Part shown: in pieces, positions 43,503-50,786 of the stretch | Numbering within the stretch: position 1 is the stretch's first letter | Layout of the letters: each line of letters starts with the position of its first letter | NCBI GenBank assembly: GCA_050952845.1 | Contig: JBMNLP010000001.1 | Coordinates: forward strand, 620,001-684,000 | DNA: 64,000 nt | Origin: JAGVSV01 sp050952845 | Lineage (GTDB): Bacteria > Bacillota > Clostridia > Christensenellales > Aristaeellaceae | Direction of reading: 5' to 3' | Made by a program: the position numbers and the translations under genes | The notes under the pieces: model-generated | Database searches by the model: none | What the model saw: only the letters and a program-made list of their open reading frames with translations | What the model was told of the DNA's origin: nothing

Positions 43503-45230
43503 CTACAGCTGCGCAGGTTCGTCCCACAGCAGCCAAGTATCCACTTCCCCTTGCCCGAATGCATTGTTGCCGCCTGCGAATACACGCCCCGCGCTGTCCA
43601 AGCCAATGTATTGCTTGTTGGCGGCTGCGATGTCCACGATGTTCGTCCAGCCGAGCTTGGTGGTGACGGGGTGGCGGCTGTCGGTGTTCCATATCAGCAC
43701 GCTGCCCGAATCCGTCAGCCCGACGGTTTGCGAAGTGAACCCGGCCAGGCGCACGATGTTCTGCCAGCTGCTCAGGTCGATGGAGCGGATGTCGCTGTAG
43801 CCGGTGGCGATGGCTGTGCCGTCGGGCTTCAATCCCAGGGTATGGTAGTTGCCGGCGGCAATGCCGATGATATGATCCCAGGCTATGACATTGCACTGCC
43901 TGTCCACATTGCTGCCCGCCGTCACCAGGCGTCCGGAGTTGTGCAAGCCGACTGCATGCACCATGCCGCAGGCGATGTCGGTGATGTCGCGCCATTCCTT
44001 CTCCATGCCGTCGCGCAGCAACGGATCATCGCTGGCCACCCGCACGCGGCCTTCTTTGGTTAAGCCCACCGAAAACCTGGCGCCGGCAGCGATGGCCACG
44101 ATGTCGGTCCATTCCTGCACATTCAGCTGTCCATCATCATTTTTGCCCGCAGCCACCACCGTGCCGTCCGCGCGCAAACCCAGGGTGTGCTCATAGCCGG
44201 CAGCTACAGCGACGATGTCGGTCCAGCCCTGCACATCGCACTGCTTTTCCCGGTTATCGCCGGCTGCCAGTACGGTGCCGTCCGCCTTGACTGCCACGGA
44301 GTGCATGCCACCGGCAGCGATGCGGTATTGTTTCAGCGCATCCCGGCGGATGCGGTACGCTGTTTCCAGCCCGTCCTGGTATTCGCCCGCCCGGGCGTAC
44401 AGGCGCGCGGCGCCCGCCGGGTCGCCCGCGTTCAGGGCTTGTTCCGCCTGGCTGAAGTAGATCTTTTTCGCCAGGTAAGCGGCGTTCAGATACCCATTCG
44501 CCATATGATACGCATGCGCGGCAGCCATGGGGTCGGTCGCTTCCAGCTGCTGGGCGTGCAGGTACCACGCTTTCAGCCTGAGCTCGCCGGAGCTTTTCTG
44601 CTCGTTGGGAAAGCGCTGGGCAAGCAGCTGGTCATTGACGTCATGGGCCGCTAAAAAGGCATCGAAGCTAACCACAGCATCCATGTACGCGCCGCTGTTC
44701 AACTGCCTGATACCCTTGTTATAATCGTTTAGCGGTATGACGCGCTGTGTGTAATAGGTTGCCGCGATGATGGCAACCAGCGCCAGTGCGAAGGCACTCA
44801 GCCCGAGTGTACGGCGCCGTTTTACCCTGTGGATGGTGGCGTCGGCAATGTCCTGACTGCGCGCCGCATCCTGCATGTGTGCCGCTCGAAGCCGGGCTAA
44901 CTCGTGGCGCAGCGATGCCACCTCCATGCCCTCAGCCAGGCTGTCCAAAGCGGCTTCGGCTTCGTCAAAGCCCTGGTCATCATGCGCGCGCCGGATGGCA
45001 GCCCGGACAAAATGCTCGGCATGCTGTAGCGCTTCTTTCGCCTGCGCCCGGAAGGCGGCGGCGCGGTCAGCCGCGTTCGCCGCAGTGGACTGATCCATCC
45101 GCTCAGCCGCTGCCAAAAGCTGCCGCCACATCCACATGCTGCGCGCTGTGCCAGGCAATTCCGGCGCTACGGGTTCCCTAACGAGCGCTTCCGCCTCTAT
45201 ATACGCGCGATCCTTCTCATCTGGATGCAT
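43503..45230 (-). CDS. Membrane protein with RCC1-type repeats
   Basis: A 575-residue protein. Residues 1-140 are helical and charged (cytoplasmic), 141-160 form a transmembrane helix (SAFALALVAIIAATYY), 165-325 is an alpha-helical TPR-like region, and 326-575 comprises about six RCC1-like repeats of about 40 residues each (phrases IAAGGMHSVAVKADGTVLAAG, VAAGYEHTLGLRADGTVVAAG). RCC1 propellers bind proteins. Start chosen after GGAGGAGG; a longer in-frame start is less likely. No enzymatic domain is seen. Confidence 0.83.
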   Translation of the reverse strand: MHPDEKDRAYIEAEALVREPVAPELPGTARSMWMWRQLLAAAERMDQSTAANAADRAAAFRAQAKEALQHAEHFVRAAIRRAHDDQGFDEAEAALDSLAEGMEVASLRHELARLRAAHMQDAARSQDIADATIHRVKRRRTLGLSAFALALVAIIAATYYTQRVIPLNDYNKGIRQLNSGAYMDAVVSFDAFLAAHDVNDQLLAQRFPNEQKSSGELRLKAWYLHAQQLEATDPMAAAHAYHMANGYLNAAYLAKKIYFSQAEQALNAGDPAGAARLYARAGEYQDGLETAYRIRRDALKQYRIAAGGMHSVAVKADGTVLAAGDNREKQCDVQGWTDIVAVAAGYEHTLGLRADGTVVAAGKNDDGQLNVQEWTDIVAIAAGARFSVGLTKEGRVRVASDDPLLRDGMEKEWRDITDIACGMVHAVGLHNSGRLVTAGSNVDRQCNVIAWDHIIGIAAGNYHTLGLKPDGTAIATGYSDIRSIDLSSWQNIVRLAGFTSQTVGLTDSGSVLIWNTDSRHPVTTKLGWTNIVDIAAANKQYIGLDSAGRVFAGGNNAFGQGEVDTWLLWDEPAQL

Positions 45231-45290
45231 GGCAACCTCCTCCGCAGGCAAAAGGCAAACGATATGGTTTATTGCCGCTTTCCCCATTAG

Positions 45291-45318
45291 TTTATATGGC
45301 AGGGAGAAGTCATGTCAA
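45291..45318 (-). promoter_or_regulatory. Promoter of the RCC1-Gfo/Idh unit
   Basis: Minus-strand TTGACA and TATAAA are 16 bp apart, about 60 bp ahead of the start codon. Confidence 0.65.
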
Positions 45319-45488
45319 CTTGGTTTTTCTTTCCCATCCATCACCCATTGATTGTTAATTCCCGGATACCATCGCCCGTGAAATCATCTAAACCAGCGGG
45401 ACGAATGTCGCCCGGTGTGCAAAATTTGCCCAGAGCACCTTCGCAACCACATAGTGCCTCATGTCGAGTTGAGCGCGAAAATAATCCA

Positions 45489-45517
45489 TTGACACCTCCC
45501 CCATCCTGTCGTATGAT
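45489..45517 (+). promoter_or_regulatory. Promoter of the arylamine N-acetyltransferase gene
   Basis: TTGACA and TATGAT with an optimal 17-bp spacer, about 42 bp ahead of the start codon. Confidence 0.75.
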
Positions 45518-45558
45518 CAGGCCATCGTCACCGATAATACGCAAAGGATGGATTTGGC

Positions 45559-46338
45559 ATGTACACACAGCAACAGATCGACAGGTACCTGCAGCGCATC
45601 GGCCTGGCAGGCCCGCTGCCGCGCAGCCAGGATGCCCTCACCCGCATCGTGCAGGCGCACTATGTCCATGTGCCCTATGAAAACCTGGATATTCAGGATG
45701 GCGTGCCGCTGTCGCTGGATGAACAGGATTTATATGAGAAAATTGTCGTTCGGCGCCGCGGCGGCTATTGCTTTGAACTCAACGCCGCCCTGGGCGACCT
45801 GCTGATCGGCATGGGCCATCAGTTAGTGCGCCTGACCGGCCGGTTCATCATGGGGGAGCCGGAAGGCATCACGCCCATGCGGCGGCACCACATCCTGCTG
45901 GTGACGCTGCCGGAGGGGCAGTACCTGGTGGATGCCGGCATCATGCGGGAAAGCTGCCGCGCCGCGCATCCGTTTATCGTCGGCGCGGAGCAGTTCGACG
46001 GCGTGGCAAACTACAGGCTGCGGGAGGCCCCCTTCTTCGGCTATGTGATGGAGCAGGCTTACCCCGGCGAAGCCTACCGGCCCATGTTCGGCTTTACGCT
46101 GGAGCCGCAGCACCCCGTGGACTTTGTCATGCCCAGCTTCTTCTGCGAAAAGCACCCGGATTCCCCCTTCAACAAGGGGCGGATGGTGGGCATTCGGAAC
46201 CAAGCCGGCAGCTACAACCTGGTGGGCAACACATTCAAAACCCTGGTGGGCGGCACGATTGTAACGCAGCGCGAGATTCCGGATGCCGAAGTGCCCGGCG
46301 TGCTGGCCGACGTGTTCGGCCTGCGGCTGCATCGGTAA
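45559..46338 (+). CDS. nat: Arylamine N-acetyltransferase
   Basis: Transfers acetyl from acetyl-CoA to arylamines, hydrazines or hydroxamines. The 259-residue product carries the Cys-His-Asp triad: Cys71 in RRGGYCFELN, His near 111 in RRHHILLV and Asp near 125 in YLVDAGI. The N-terminal helical bundle with YVHVPYENLDI is characteristic. AAAGGATGG lies about 8 nt before the ATG. In soil and gut bacteria these enzymes inactivate aromatic amine antibiotics or act in biosynthesis. The stop codon abuts that of the convergent cyclase gene. Confidence 0.93.
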   Translation: MYTQQQIDRYLQRIGLAGPLPRSQDALTRIVQAHYVHVPYENLDIQDGVPLSLDEQDLYEKIVVRRRGGYCFELNAALGDLLIGMGHQLVRLTGRFIMGEPEGITPMRRHHILLVTLPEGQYLVDAGIMRESCRAAHPFIVGAEQFDGVANYRLREAPFFGYVMEQAYPGEAYRPMFGFTLEPQHPVDFVMPSFFCEKHPDSPFNKGRMVGIRNQAGSYNLVGNTFKTLVGGTIVTQREIPDAEVPGVLADVFGLRLHR

Positions 46339-46971
46339 TCAGCCGGGCAGGCTGCCTTCTATCAGCACGGCGCGGGTCGGCGCGCCGTCGGCGTTTTTAA
46401 TTTTCACCGGCAGCGCAATCAGCGTGTAGCTGCCGGGCGCCACACCCTTCAGCCGCAGCCCTTCCAGTATGATCACCCCGGCGCCCAACAAGGCTCTATG
46501 GGTGGCGCGGTCGGGCTGGTCGCGCTCCACGCCCAGCGCGTCGATGCCCACGCCCTTGATGCTGCGCGCCGCCAGGTACCTGGCGGCATCAGATTTGATG
46601 TACACAAAGCCGGGGTAATAGGGCTCTTTGTCAGAATTTTCTGTTTTAAGCAGCAAGAACTCCCCGGCCTGGATATCGTGCGGCGCCAGATCGCCCTCCA
46701 TGATGCCGTCGCGCACATGGGTCAGGTCCAGCACGCGGCAGGGAGTGATCAGGTCCTCCAGCCGCAGGCATTCCGTGGGTTCCCCGCCGTCCAGCATATG
46801 AAACGGCGAGTCCAGGTGTGTGCCGGTGTGCAGGTTGATGGTCAGCTCCGATTCGTTGACGCCGCCCTGGGCAAACCGGCGCAGCACCCTGTGCCGGGGC
46901 GCGTTTTCCGATTTCAGGCCCCAGGTGGTCATGCCGGGCTCAATCATCATGGATATGTCAATCACGCGCAT
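46339..46971 (-). CDS. Cyclase-family metal hydrolase (kynurenine formamidase-like)
   Basis: A 210-residue member of the cyclase/KynB family of Mn- or Zn-dependent amide or lactone hydrolases. The signature HTGTHLDSPFH at 48-58 supplies the metal ligands, and GIDALGVE near 155 is the second conserved part. I start at MRVIDISMMIEPGMTTW after GAGG; the longer open frame is untranslatable-looking. No tryptophan-degradation genes are nearby, so formamidase activity is not implied. Expressed behind the SMP-30 gene with a 35-bp gap; the two may open lactone and amide rings of one compound. Confidence 0.85.
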   Translation of the reverse strand: MRVIDISMMIEPGMTTWGLKSENAPRHRVLRRFAQGGVNESELTINLHTGTHLDSPFHMLDGGEPTECLRLEDLITPCRVLDLTHVRDGIMEGDLAPHDIQAGEFLLLKTENSDKEPYYPGFVYIKSDAARYLAARSIKGVGIDALGVERDQPDRATHRALLGAGVIILEGLRLKGVAPGSYTLIALPVKIKNADGAPTRAVLIEGSLPG

Positions 46972-47006
46972 AGCAGCCTCCTGATATGTTCTCTTTGTAC
47001 GGGCGA

Positions 47007-47879
47007 TTATGTTGCGGCGCCGCCAAAGCGGTTGGCGGTTGGCCCCGTTACGCCTGGCTTTACCGCAAACAGCGAGCCGGACAGCGGGTAGTCGGTCCGC
47101 TCCTTCTCGCCGCCGCGGGCGGTGGTGATAAACAGCGTGTCCATGTTTGTACCGCCAAAGCAGCAGCTGGTCACGCAGGGGGCCGGCACCTTGACCTCGC
47201 CGATCTTTTTGCCGGTCTCCGGGTTCCAGCGGCTCACGCAATACCCGCCCCAGTGCGCCACCCACAGCATGCCCTCGCTGTCTACGCACATGCCGTCAAA
47301 GCTGCCCGGCTCTTTTGCATAGTCGATCAGCGGGCGGCGGTTTGTCACGGCGCCGGTGTCCAGGTCGTAGTCATAGCCCCACAGATAGCCCGACGGCGTA
47401 TCGATATAGTACATGGTTTTGTTGTCCGGGCTCCAGCCCAGGCCGTTGGAGCAGGTGATGTCCTTCTCCAGGGTCACAACGGGCTGCCCCTGCGTCAAGG
47501 AGTACAGCTTGCCGCGGCGTTGCTGGCCCTTGGTGTCCATGGTGCCTGCCAACAGGCGGCCCGCGGCGTCGCATTTGCCATCGTTGAAGCGGTTGTCGGG
47601 CAGGTCGGCTTCCAGGCCGCCGGCCAGCACTGTGCGTTCGCCGTTTTTCAGCAGCACGATATCATGCTTCAGCGCCGCCACCATATCTCCCGCCGGTGTC
47701 AGGCAGCACATGCCCACGGTTTCGCCCAAGTCGGTATGATGGCTGGCGTTGTCCGTGAAATTGTGCCGCCATATCCGCCCTTCCGGAATATCCACCCAGT
47801 AGAGGGTGTGATGGCGCTCGTCCCATACGGGGCCTTCGCCCAGCGCCATGGTCAGGTCAAACAATCTGTCCGCTGTCAT
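47007..47879 (-). CDS. SMP-30/gluconolactonase-like protein
   Basis: A 290-residue six-bladed beta-propeller lactonase. The opening MALGEGPVWDERHHTLYWVDI includes the conserved metal-ligand Glu. Further family strings are NDGKCDAAGRLLAGTM (ligand Asn), CSNGLGWSPDNKTMYYIDT (second ligand Asn) and DGMCVDSEGMLWVAHWGG (ligand Asp). It hydrolyses sugar lactones such as gluconolactone in characterised relatives. AGGAGG lies 8 nt before the start. First gene of a two-gene unit with the cyclase-family hydrolase. Confidence 0.9.
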   Translation of the reverse strand: MTADRLFDLTMALGEGPVWDERHHTLYWVDIPEGRIWRHNFTDNASHHTDLGETVGMCCLTPAGDMVAALKHDIVLLKNGERTVLAGGLEADLPDNRFNDGKCDAAGRLLAGTMDTKGQQRRGKLYSLTQGQPVVTLEKDITCSNGLGWSPDNKTMYYIDTPSGYLWGYDYDLDTGAVTNRRPLIDYAKEPGSFDGMCVDSEGMLWVAHWGGYCVSRWNPETGKKIGEVKVPAPCVTSCCFGGTNMDTLFITTARGGEKERTDYPLSGSLFAVKPGVTGPTANRFGGAAT

Positions 47880-47963
47880 TTACAATGCCTCCTGGTTGGT
47901 TGATATGTTCATGAGGTAAAACAAAGCGGTCTGGTCCCATCGCGCTTTGATCTTCACCGCTTT

Positions 47964-47991
47964 ATTATACATGATTCATGTGAAGCCGCAA
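47964..47991 (-). promoter_or_regulatory. Promoter of the SMP-30/cyclase unit
   Basis: Minus-strand TTGCGG and TATAAT are 16 bp apart. A small symmetric ATGA-T-TCAT lies in the spacer. The 330-bp gap from here to the antitoxin gene otherwise holds only repeat copy B and no credible gene. Confidence 0.5.
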
Positions 47992-48142
47992 ATCATGCAA
48001 TACGTAAAACCATGCTCAATTCTGTTCTTAAGGAAGGACAACTTGATTGGATGCGCAATGAATAAGAAGCAATGGTTCCGGAATAGAAAATGGGGGGATG
48101 TTCTTTCACTATCCCAATACGCTGCAAAACACCCCTGCAACG

Positions 48143-48213
48143 GTGAACAGCGACACAGCCAGAGGCAAAAAGACAAGCCTGCGGCTGCGACATGATAAGT
48201 ACTTTTGCTCTAA
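48143..48213. repeat. MITE-like repeat, copy B (71-bp end fragment)
   Basis: The right-hand 71 bp match copy C with one difference (GCGG versus GCGA), ending in the same TTTTGCTCTAA terminus. The left part is absent. Same orientation as copy C, so the toxin-antitoxin pair lies between direct repeats. The last bases also supply the antitoxin's stop codon. Confidence 0.85.
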
Positions 48214-48482
48214 ACAAAGTTGAATTCCAGCTTTTTACCAAGCCCAGTGGCAACCTTTTCAAGGGTTTGAACAGTGGGATTAAAGGTGCCGGATTCCAGG
48301 CGGCTGATGTTGGACTGTGAGAGCGATACCTTCTCTGCAAGCTCTGCCTGCGTCATGCCGGATTCCAGGCGGGCCGCGATGATGGCGCGGGCAATCTGAT
48401 ACTGTGGCTCCAGGGCTTCATAAGCGGCTGCAAATTCAGGATTTTTTAGTTGTTCATTGAGATAATCTTTGTGGCTGCGCAT
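48210..48482 (-). CDS. HigA-like antitoxin, XRE helix-turn-helix
   Basis: A 90-residue DNA-binding antitoxin with an XRE-type helix-turn-helix: MTQAELAEKVSLSQSNISRLESG around 42-65. The gene follows the toxin gene by 1 bp, the order usual for HigBA pairs and the reverse of most toxin-antitoxin loci. AAAGGGG precedes the ATG. The TAG stop codon lies in the terminal inverted repeat of copy B, so the C-terminal residues (LEFNFV) end exactly at the repeat boundary; the original reading frame may have been longer. Confidence 0.9.
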   Translation of the reverse strand: MRSHKDYLNEQLKNPEFAAAYEALEPQYQIARAIIAARLESGMTQAELAEKVSLSQSNISRLESGTFNPTVQTLEKVATGLGKKLEFNFV

Positions 48483-48483
48483 G

Positions 48484-48843
48484 TTATAGCCCCCTTTCCT
48501 GTGCGTCTTTCATGCGGCTGCGGGCGGTTTCAAGGTCGCGTTGCGGCGGCTTGCCTGATTTCTTCAGAATGCCGTGCAGGAGGATTGCCTTGTCTCCTTG
48601 GATGTAAAAATAGTATATCCGGGTAATGTTGGAGGCGAACTTGGAACGGAGCTCATACAGGCCCTTGTATCGGTCACCCTTGATGGTGTCCACCTGTGGA
48701 CGCTGCAAGCTACGCCCGAACTCCTCCAGCAAGCCAATGTCCCGCATGGCCTTGGCCCGCAGATCAATCTCCAGGCTGTCTAAAAATTCAATGACCGGGC
48801 ACCTGCCCTGTACGGTTTCGTAGTAAAGCACCTTGCATTTCAT
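48484..48843 (-). CDS. HigB/RelE-type toxin
   Basis: A 119-residue toxin of the RelE/ParE superfamily (phage Gp49/HigB-like). The pattern VIEFLDSLEIDLRAKA then YKGLYELRSKFASNITRIYYFY and ILLHGILKKSGKPP is characteristic; Arg and Lys in the last part would contact ribosome-bound mRNA as in RelE-type RNases. Binding by the cotranscribed antitoxin neutralises it. It heads a two-gene operon with an autoregulatory-looking promoter. Confidence 0.92.
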   Translation of the reverse strand: MKCKVLYYETVQGRCPVIEFLDSLEIDLRAKAMRDIGLLEEFGRSLQRPQVDTIKGDRYKGLYELRSKFASNITRIYYFYIQGDKAILLHGILKKSGKPPQRDLETARSRMKDAQERGL

Positions 48844-48866
48844 AGGCAGAAGGCTCCTCCAACCGC

Positions 48867-48894
48867 ATTATATCATATATGATATAAATAGCAA
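48867..48894 (-). promoter_or_regulatory. Promoter and operator palindrome of the toxin-antitoxin operon
   Basis: Minus-strand TTGCTA and TATAAT are 16 bp apart. The spacer and most of the -10 are covered by a perfect 20-bp palindrome (TTATATCATA-TATGATATAA, 48868-48887), fitting repression by the HigA-like dimer. Confidence 0.8.
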
Positions 48895-48902
48895 GCGGAA
48901 AT

Positions 48903-49177
48903 TTAGAGCAAATTACGCCATCGTGGCGCACAAAGCAGCGCAGGATTTTTGTCTCTGGCAAGGGGCAGAGGCGAACGCCCGCTGTGCAGGATGAAGCTAA
49001 CCGTCAGCCCAATGAGCCACGGAAATTTCAAGTGAGCCACGCGTGCGTAGAAATCGACTATGGCGAATTGCGTCTCGTGAATGCAGGCGTAGCAGCGCTA
49101 CGCTAAGTGAACAGCGACACAGCCAGAGGCAAAAAGACAAGCCTGCGACTGCGACATGATAAGTACTTTTGCTCTAA
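48903..49177. repeat. MITE-like repeat, copy C (275 bp, long form)
   Basis: Opens TTAGAGCAAATTACGC and ends TTTTGCTCTAA, with TA at both borders. It equals copy A in reverse orientation plus about 110 bp after CTCTGGCAAGG. The extra part contains TGAGCCACG twice, 20 bp apart. It is either an insertion into copy C or a part deleted from copy A. No gene is seen inside. Confidence 0.85.
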
Positions 49178-49189
49178 TCTTGAGCAAAC

Positions 49190-49228
49190 AAAAAACCCGT
49201 AAGTCCTTATATTTCAAGGGATTGCGGG
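49190..49228 (-). terminator. Terminator after tRNA-Ala
   Basis: On the minus strand, arms beginning CCCGCAATCCCTT and ending AAGGACTTACGGG pair with internal mismatches and are followed by six T. It lies 12 bp after the tRNA. Confidence 0.7.
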
Positions 49229-49239
49229 CTTGATGTTTC

Positions 49240-49315
49240 TGGTGGAGCATAAGAGACTCGAACTCTTGACCCCCACAATGCCATTGTGGTGCGCTACCAA
49301 CTGCGCTAATGCCCC
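49240..49315 (-). tRNA. tRNA-Ala (anticodon GGC)
   Basis: On the minus strand the acceptor GGGGCAT pairs with ATGCTCC (one G-T), the anticodon arm is CCACA-ATGGCAT-TGTGG giving GGC, and the T arm AGAGTTCGAGTCTCT is standard. The CCA end is encoded. Reads the GCC alanine codon. Confidence 0.96.
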
Positions 49316-49327
49316 GTGACGGAGAAT

Positions 49328-49356
49328 ACTGTATCATGTTTTTTGCCAGTTGTAAA
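49328..49356 (-). promoter_or_regulatory. Promoter of tRNA-Ala
   Basis: Minus-strand TTTACA and TACAGT are 17 bp apart, 13 bp before the tRNA 5' end. Confidence 0.6.
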
Positions 49357-49394
49357 GGACAAAAAACACAAAAAATAACCCGCCCGAAAATAAT

Positions 49395-49421
49395 CCGCCA
49401 TGGTTTTTTTGTCCATGGCGG
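49395..49421 (-). terminator. Hairpin downstream of the ArsR-type gene
   Basis: A perfect 9-bp stem CCGCCATGG/CCATGGCGG with a T- or A-rich loop. The flanking T-run is weak on both strands, so termination efficiency is uncertain. Confidence 0.55.
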
Positions 49422-49456
49422 CTTTTGTGGACTTTTGTTGACGCGCCCCCGCGCCC

Positions 49457-50365
49457 TCAGCCTCGGTACAGCGTGCGGACCTTGATGTCCTGCGGATAGT
49501 TGCCGAAGGAGCGGCCATACAGCATGATCCCGCCCTGGTTGACAGCCTTGGGCGGCACGTAGATGTGCAGCTTGATATCGCCTCTGCCCAGGTTCAGGCT
49601 GTCGATGGTGACGTCCGATACCTCTTCGCCGTCTATGTATGAGCCTTTTTCGTTAATCTCAATCAGCTTGAAAAAGCCGTGCTGGCTGCGATCCCTGCGC
49701 CACCAGACGGGGTTGTTGCGGCCCACAAAACGCTTGTTGTCGCCAGGGCTGGTGAAGAAGCCGATGTCCTTTTTATTGACGGTGATGTGAATGTCGCTGG
49801 GCCACTCATCCTCTTCGCCGGGAACGAAGGATGATATTTCCATTGAAATCTGCAGTTCAATCGGCTTTTGCCCGGTTTTCAGTGCGTTGGGCACACTGTA
49901 CTCCACGCCGCCGCTGCTGAACCACAGGGCACCGGCATCGGCACGGTCGGCTGCCGGCAGGTCGGACAGGTTGCTGACAGATTCATTGACCTGGTCCGCA
50001 GTAGCAAACCCGCAGGGGGCGAATGCGTCCGTCGATGTGTAGTGCCCGACAGCCACTTCCCGCTCATGCGCGGAAAACTTCCTGCTGCGCAGAATGGATT
50101 CCACCAATATGCGCTCGTCGTTCACGTGGCATATCTTTTGCAATCCATGCTTGCCCCCGGTCAGCTCGATGGAGATTAGGCCGGCATCGTGCAGTTCCTT
50201 GACGTGGCTGGTCAGCGCGCCGCCGGTGATGTCCAGGGCTTCCGCAATGGCTGTCATGCGCATGGGCCCTTTTTCAGCCAGCAGATCGAGTACAGCGATG
50301 CGGGTGCTTGACCCAAGCGCTTTAAATAGCTGAAGTCCCTCACGCAGCGATTGTATGTAAAGCAT
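49457..50365 (-). CDS. ArsR-type winged-helix regulator with large C-terminal domain
   Basis: A 302-residue protein. Residues 5-85 form an ArsR-like winged helix: LFKALGSSTRIAVLDLLAEKG, then MTAIAEALDITGGALTSHVKELHDAGLI. The remaining 215 residues are a beta-rich domain with WWRRDRSQHGFFKLIEI and IKLHIYVPPKAVNQGG that I cannot name; no metal-binding cysteine pattern of SmtB/ArsR is present, so metal sensing is unlikely. The domain could bind a carbohydrate or ligand. GGAGG precedes the ATG, and an inverted repeat in its leader suggests self-regulation. Confidence 0.85.
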   Translation of the reverse strand: MLYIQSLREGLQLFKALGSSTRIAVLDLLAEKGPMRMTAIAEALDITGGALTSHVKELHDAGLISIELTGGKHGLQKICHVNDERILVESILRSRKFSAHEREVAVGHYTSTDAFAPCGFATADQVNESVSNLSDLPAADRADAGALWFSSGGVEYSVPNALKTGQKPIELQISMEISSFVPGEEDEWPSDIHITVNKKDIGFFTSPGDNKRFVGRNNPVWWRRDRSQHGFFKLIEINEKGSYIDGEEVSDVTIDSLNLGRGDIKLHIYVPPKAVNQGGIMLYGRSFGNYPQDIKVRTLYRG

Positions 50366-50387
50366 AAATTCCTCCTTGTTTTTTGTT

Positions 50388-50406
50388 TCGATCGTTTTTA
50401 GATCGA
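50388..50406. promoter_or_regulatory. Inverted repeat TCGATC-N7-GATCGA, candidate autoregulatory operator
   Basis: Lies 23 bp upstream of the ArsR-type start codon and just downstream of its -10, where bound regulator would block transcription. Confidence 0.5.
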
Positions 50407-50426
50407 TATTTCATACCGACACCCCT

Positions 50427-50455
50427 ATTATACACCCTGAAAATACCTTTTACAA
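50427..50455 (-). promoter_or_regulatory. Promoter of the ArsR-type gene
   Basis: Minus-strand TTGTAA and TATAAT are 17 bp apart. Confidence 0.7.
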
Positions 50456-50461
50456 TGCTTT

Positions 50462-50487
50462 TTGGTAATTTAGTTTATCGTTACCAA
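50462..50487. promoter_or_regulatory. Inverted repeat TTGGTAA-N12-TTACCAA between divergent promoters
   Basis: Perfect 7-bp arms placed directly behind both the ArsR-type promoter and the thrS promoter. Could be a second operator; its role is inference. Confidence 0.4.
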
Positions 50488-50518
50488 TGAGTCGTTTTTC
50501 ACAGGGATCAATTACCGC

Positions 50519-50547
50519 TTGACATTGTCTTTTGCCGGCGATATACT
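50519..50547 (+). promoter_or_regulatory. Promoter of T-box-thrS
   Basis: TTGACA and TATACT with a 17-bp spacer, close to consensus. Confidence 0.8.
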
Positions 50548-50553
50548 CAACTC

Positions 50554-50762
50554 ATCGCCGGGAGAAGGGAACACGTCCCGCCGCACCCACCCCAAGAGAG
50601 GCAGCGCCCAGGCTGAAAGCGCAGCCGGGACAGGACGGCAGGGATACCGCCCCGGACGGCGGCGCGAGCGCGCGATACAGCGCACCATGAGTGGCTCAGG
50701 CAATATGGGTGGAACCGCGGATGCAAAGCATTCGTCCCTAAGGGGATGAATGCTTTTTATTT
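50554..50762 (+). promoter_or_regulatory. T-box riboswitch leader of thrS
   Basis: The leader senses uncharged tRNA-Thr and controls readthrough into thrS. The T-box element TGGGTGGAACCGCG is at 50706-50719, followed by the terminator hairpin. An AGAGAG element and the GCTGAAAGC stem-loop (about 50594-50620) fit the Stem I region. The ACC at 50646-50648 in GGGATACCGCC is a possible Thr specifier codon; I am not certain of its placement. Stem I is GC-rich and not fully resolved by eye. Confidence 0.88.
50725..50762 (+). terminator. T-box terminator hairpin
   Basis: Stem AAAGCATTCgTCCC with GGGGaTGAATGCTTT followed by TTATTT. In the antiterminated form the T-box sequence just upstream would pair with its 5' arm. 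Confidence 0.85.
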
Positions 50763-50786
50763 AGCGGCACCATACAGGAGGATCAC

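Larger units (their letters stand above)
45231..45558. other. Divergent control region between RCC1 and NAT genes
   Basis: A 328-bp gap holding two outward-facing promoters with TTGACA boxes (listed separately) about 170 bp apart. Between them a minus-strand frame ends GLDDFTGDGIRELTING, which looks like an FG-GAP repeat, but it has no clear start and overlaps the NAT promoter; it may be a degraded fragment. Confidence 0.5.

Noticed and set aside
45341..45568. Minus-strand 75-codon frame ending in an FG-GAP-like DDFTGDGIREL
   Set aside because: No ribosome site, crosses the NAT promoter and ribosome site; at most a degraded fragment.
47947..48195. Small plus-strand frame before repeat copy B
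   Set aside because: Its last third is repeat sequence and it has no ribosome site or known match.
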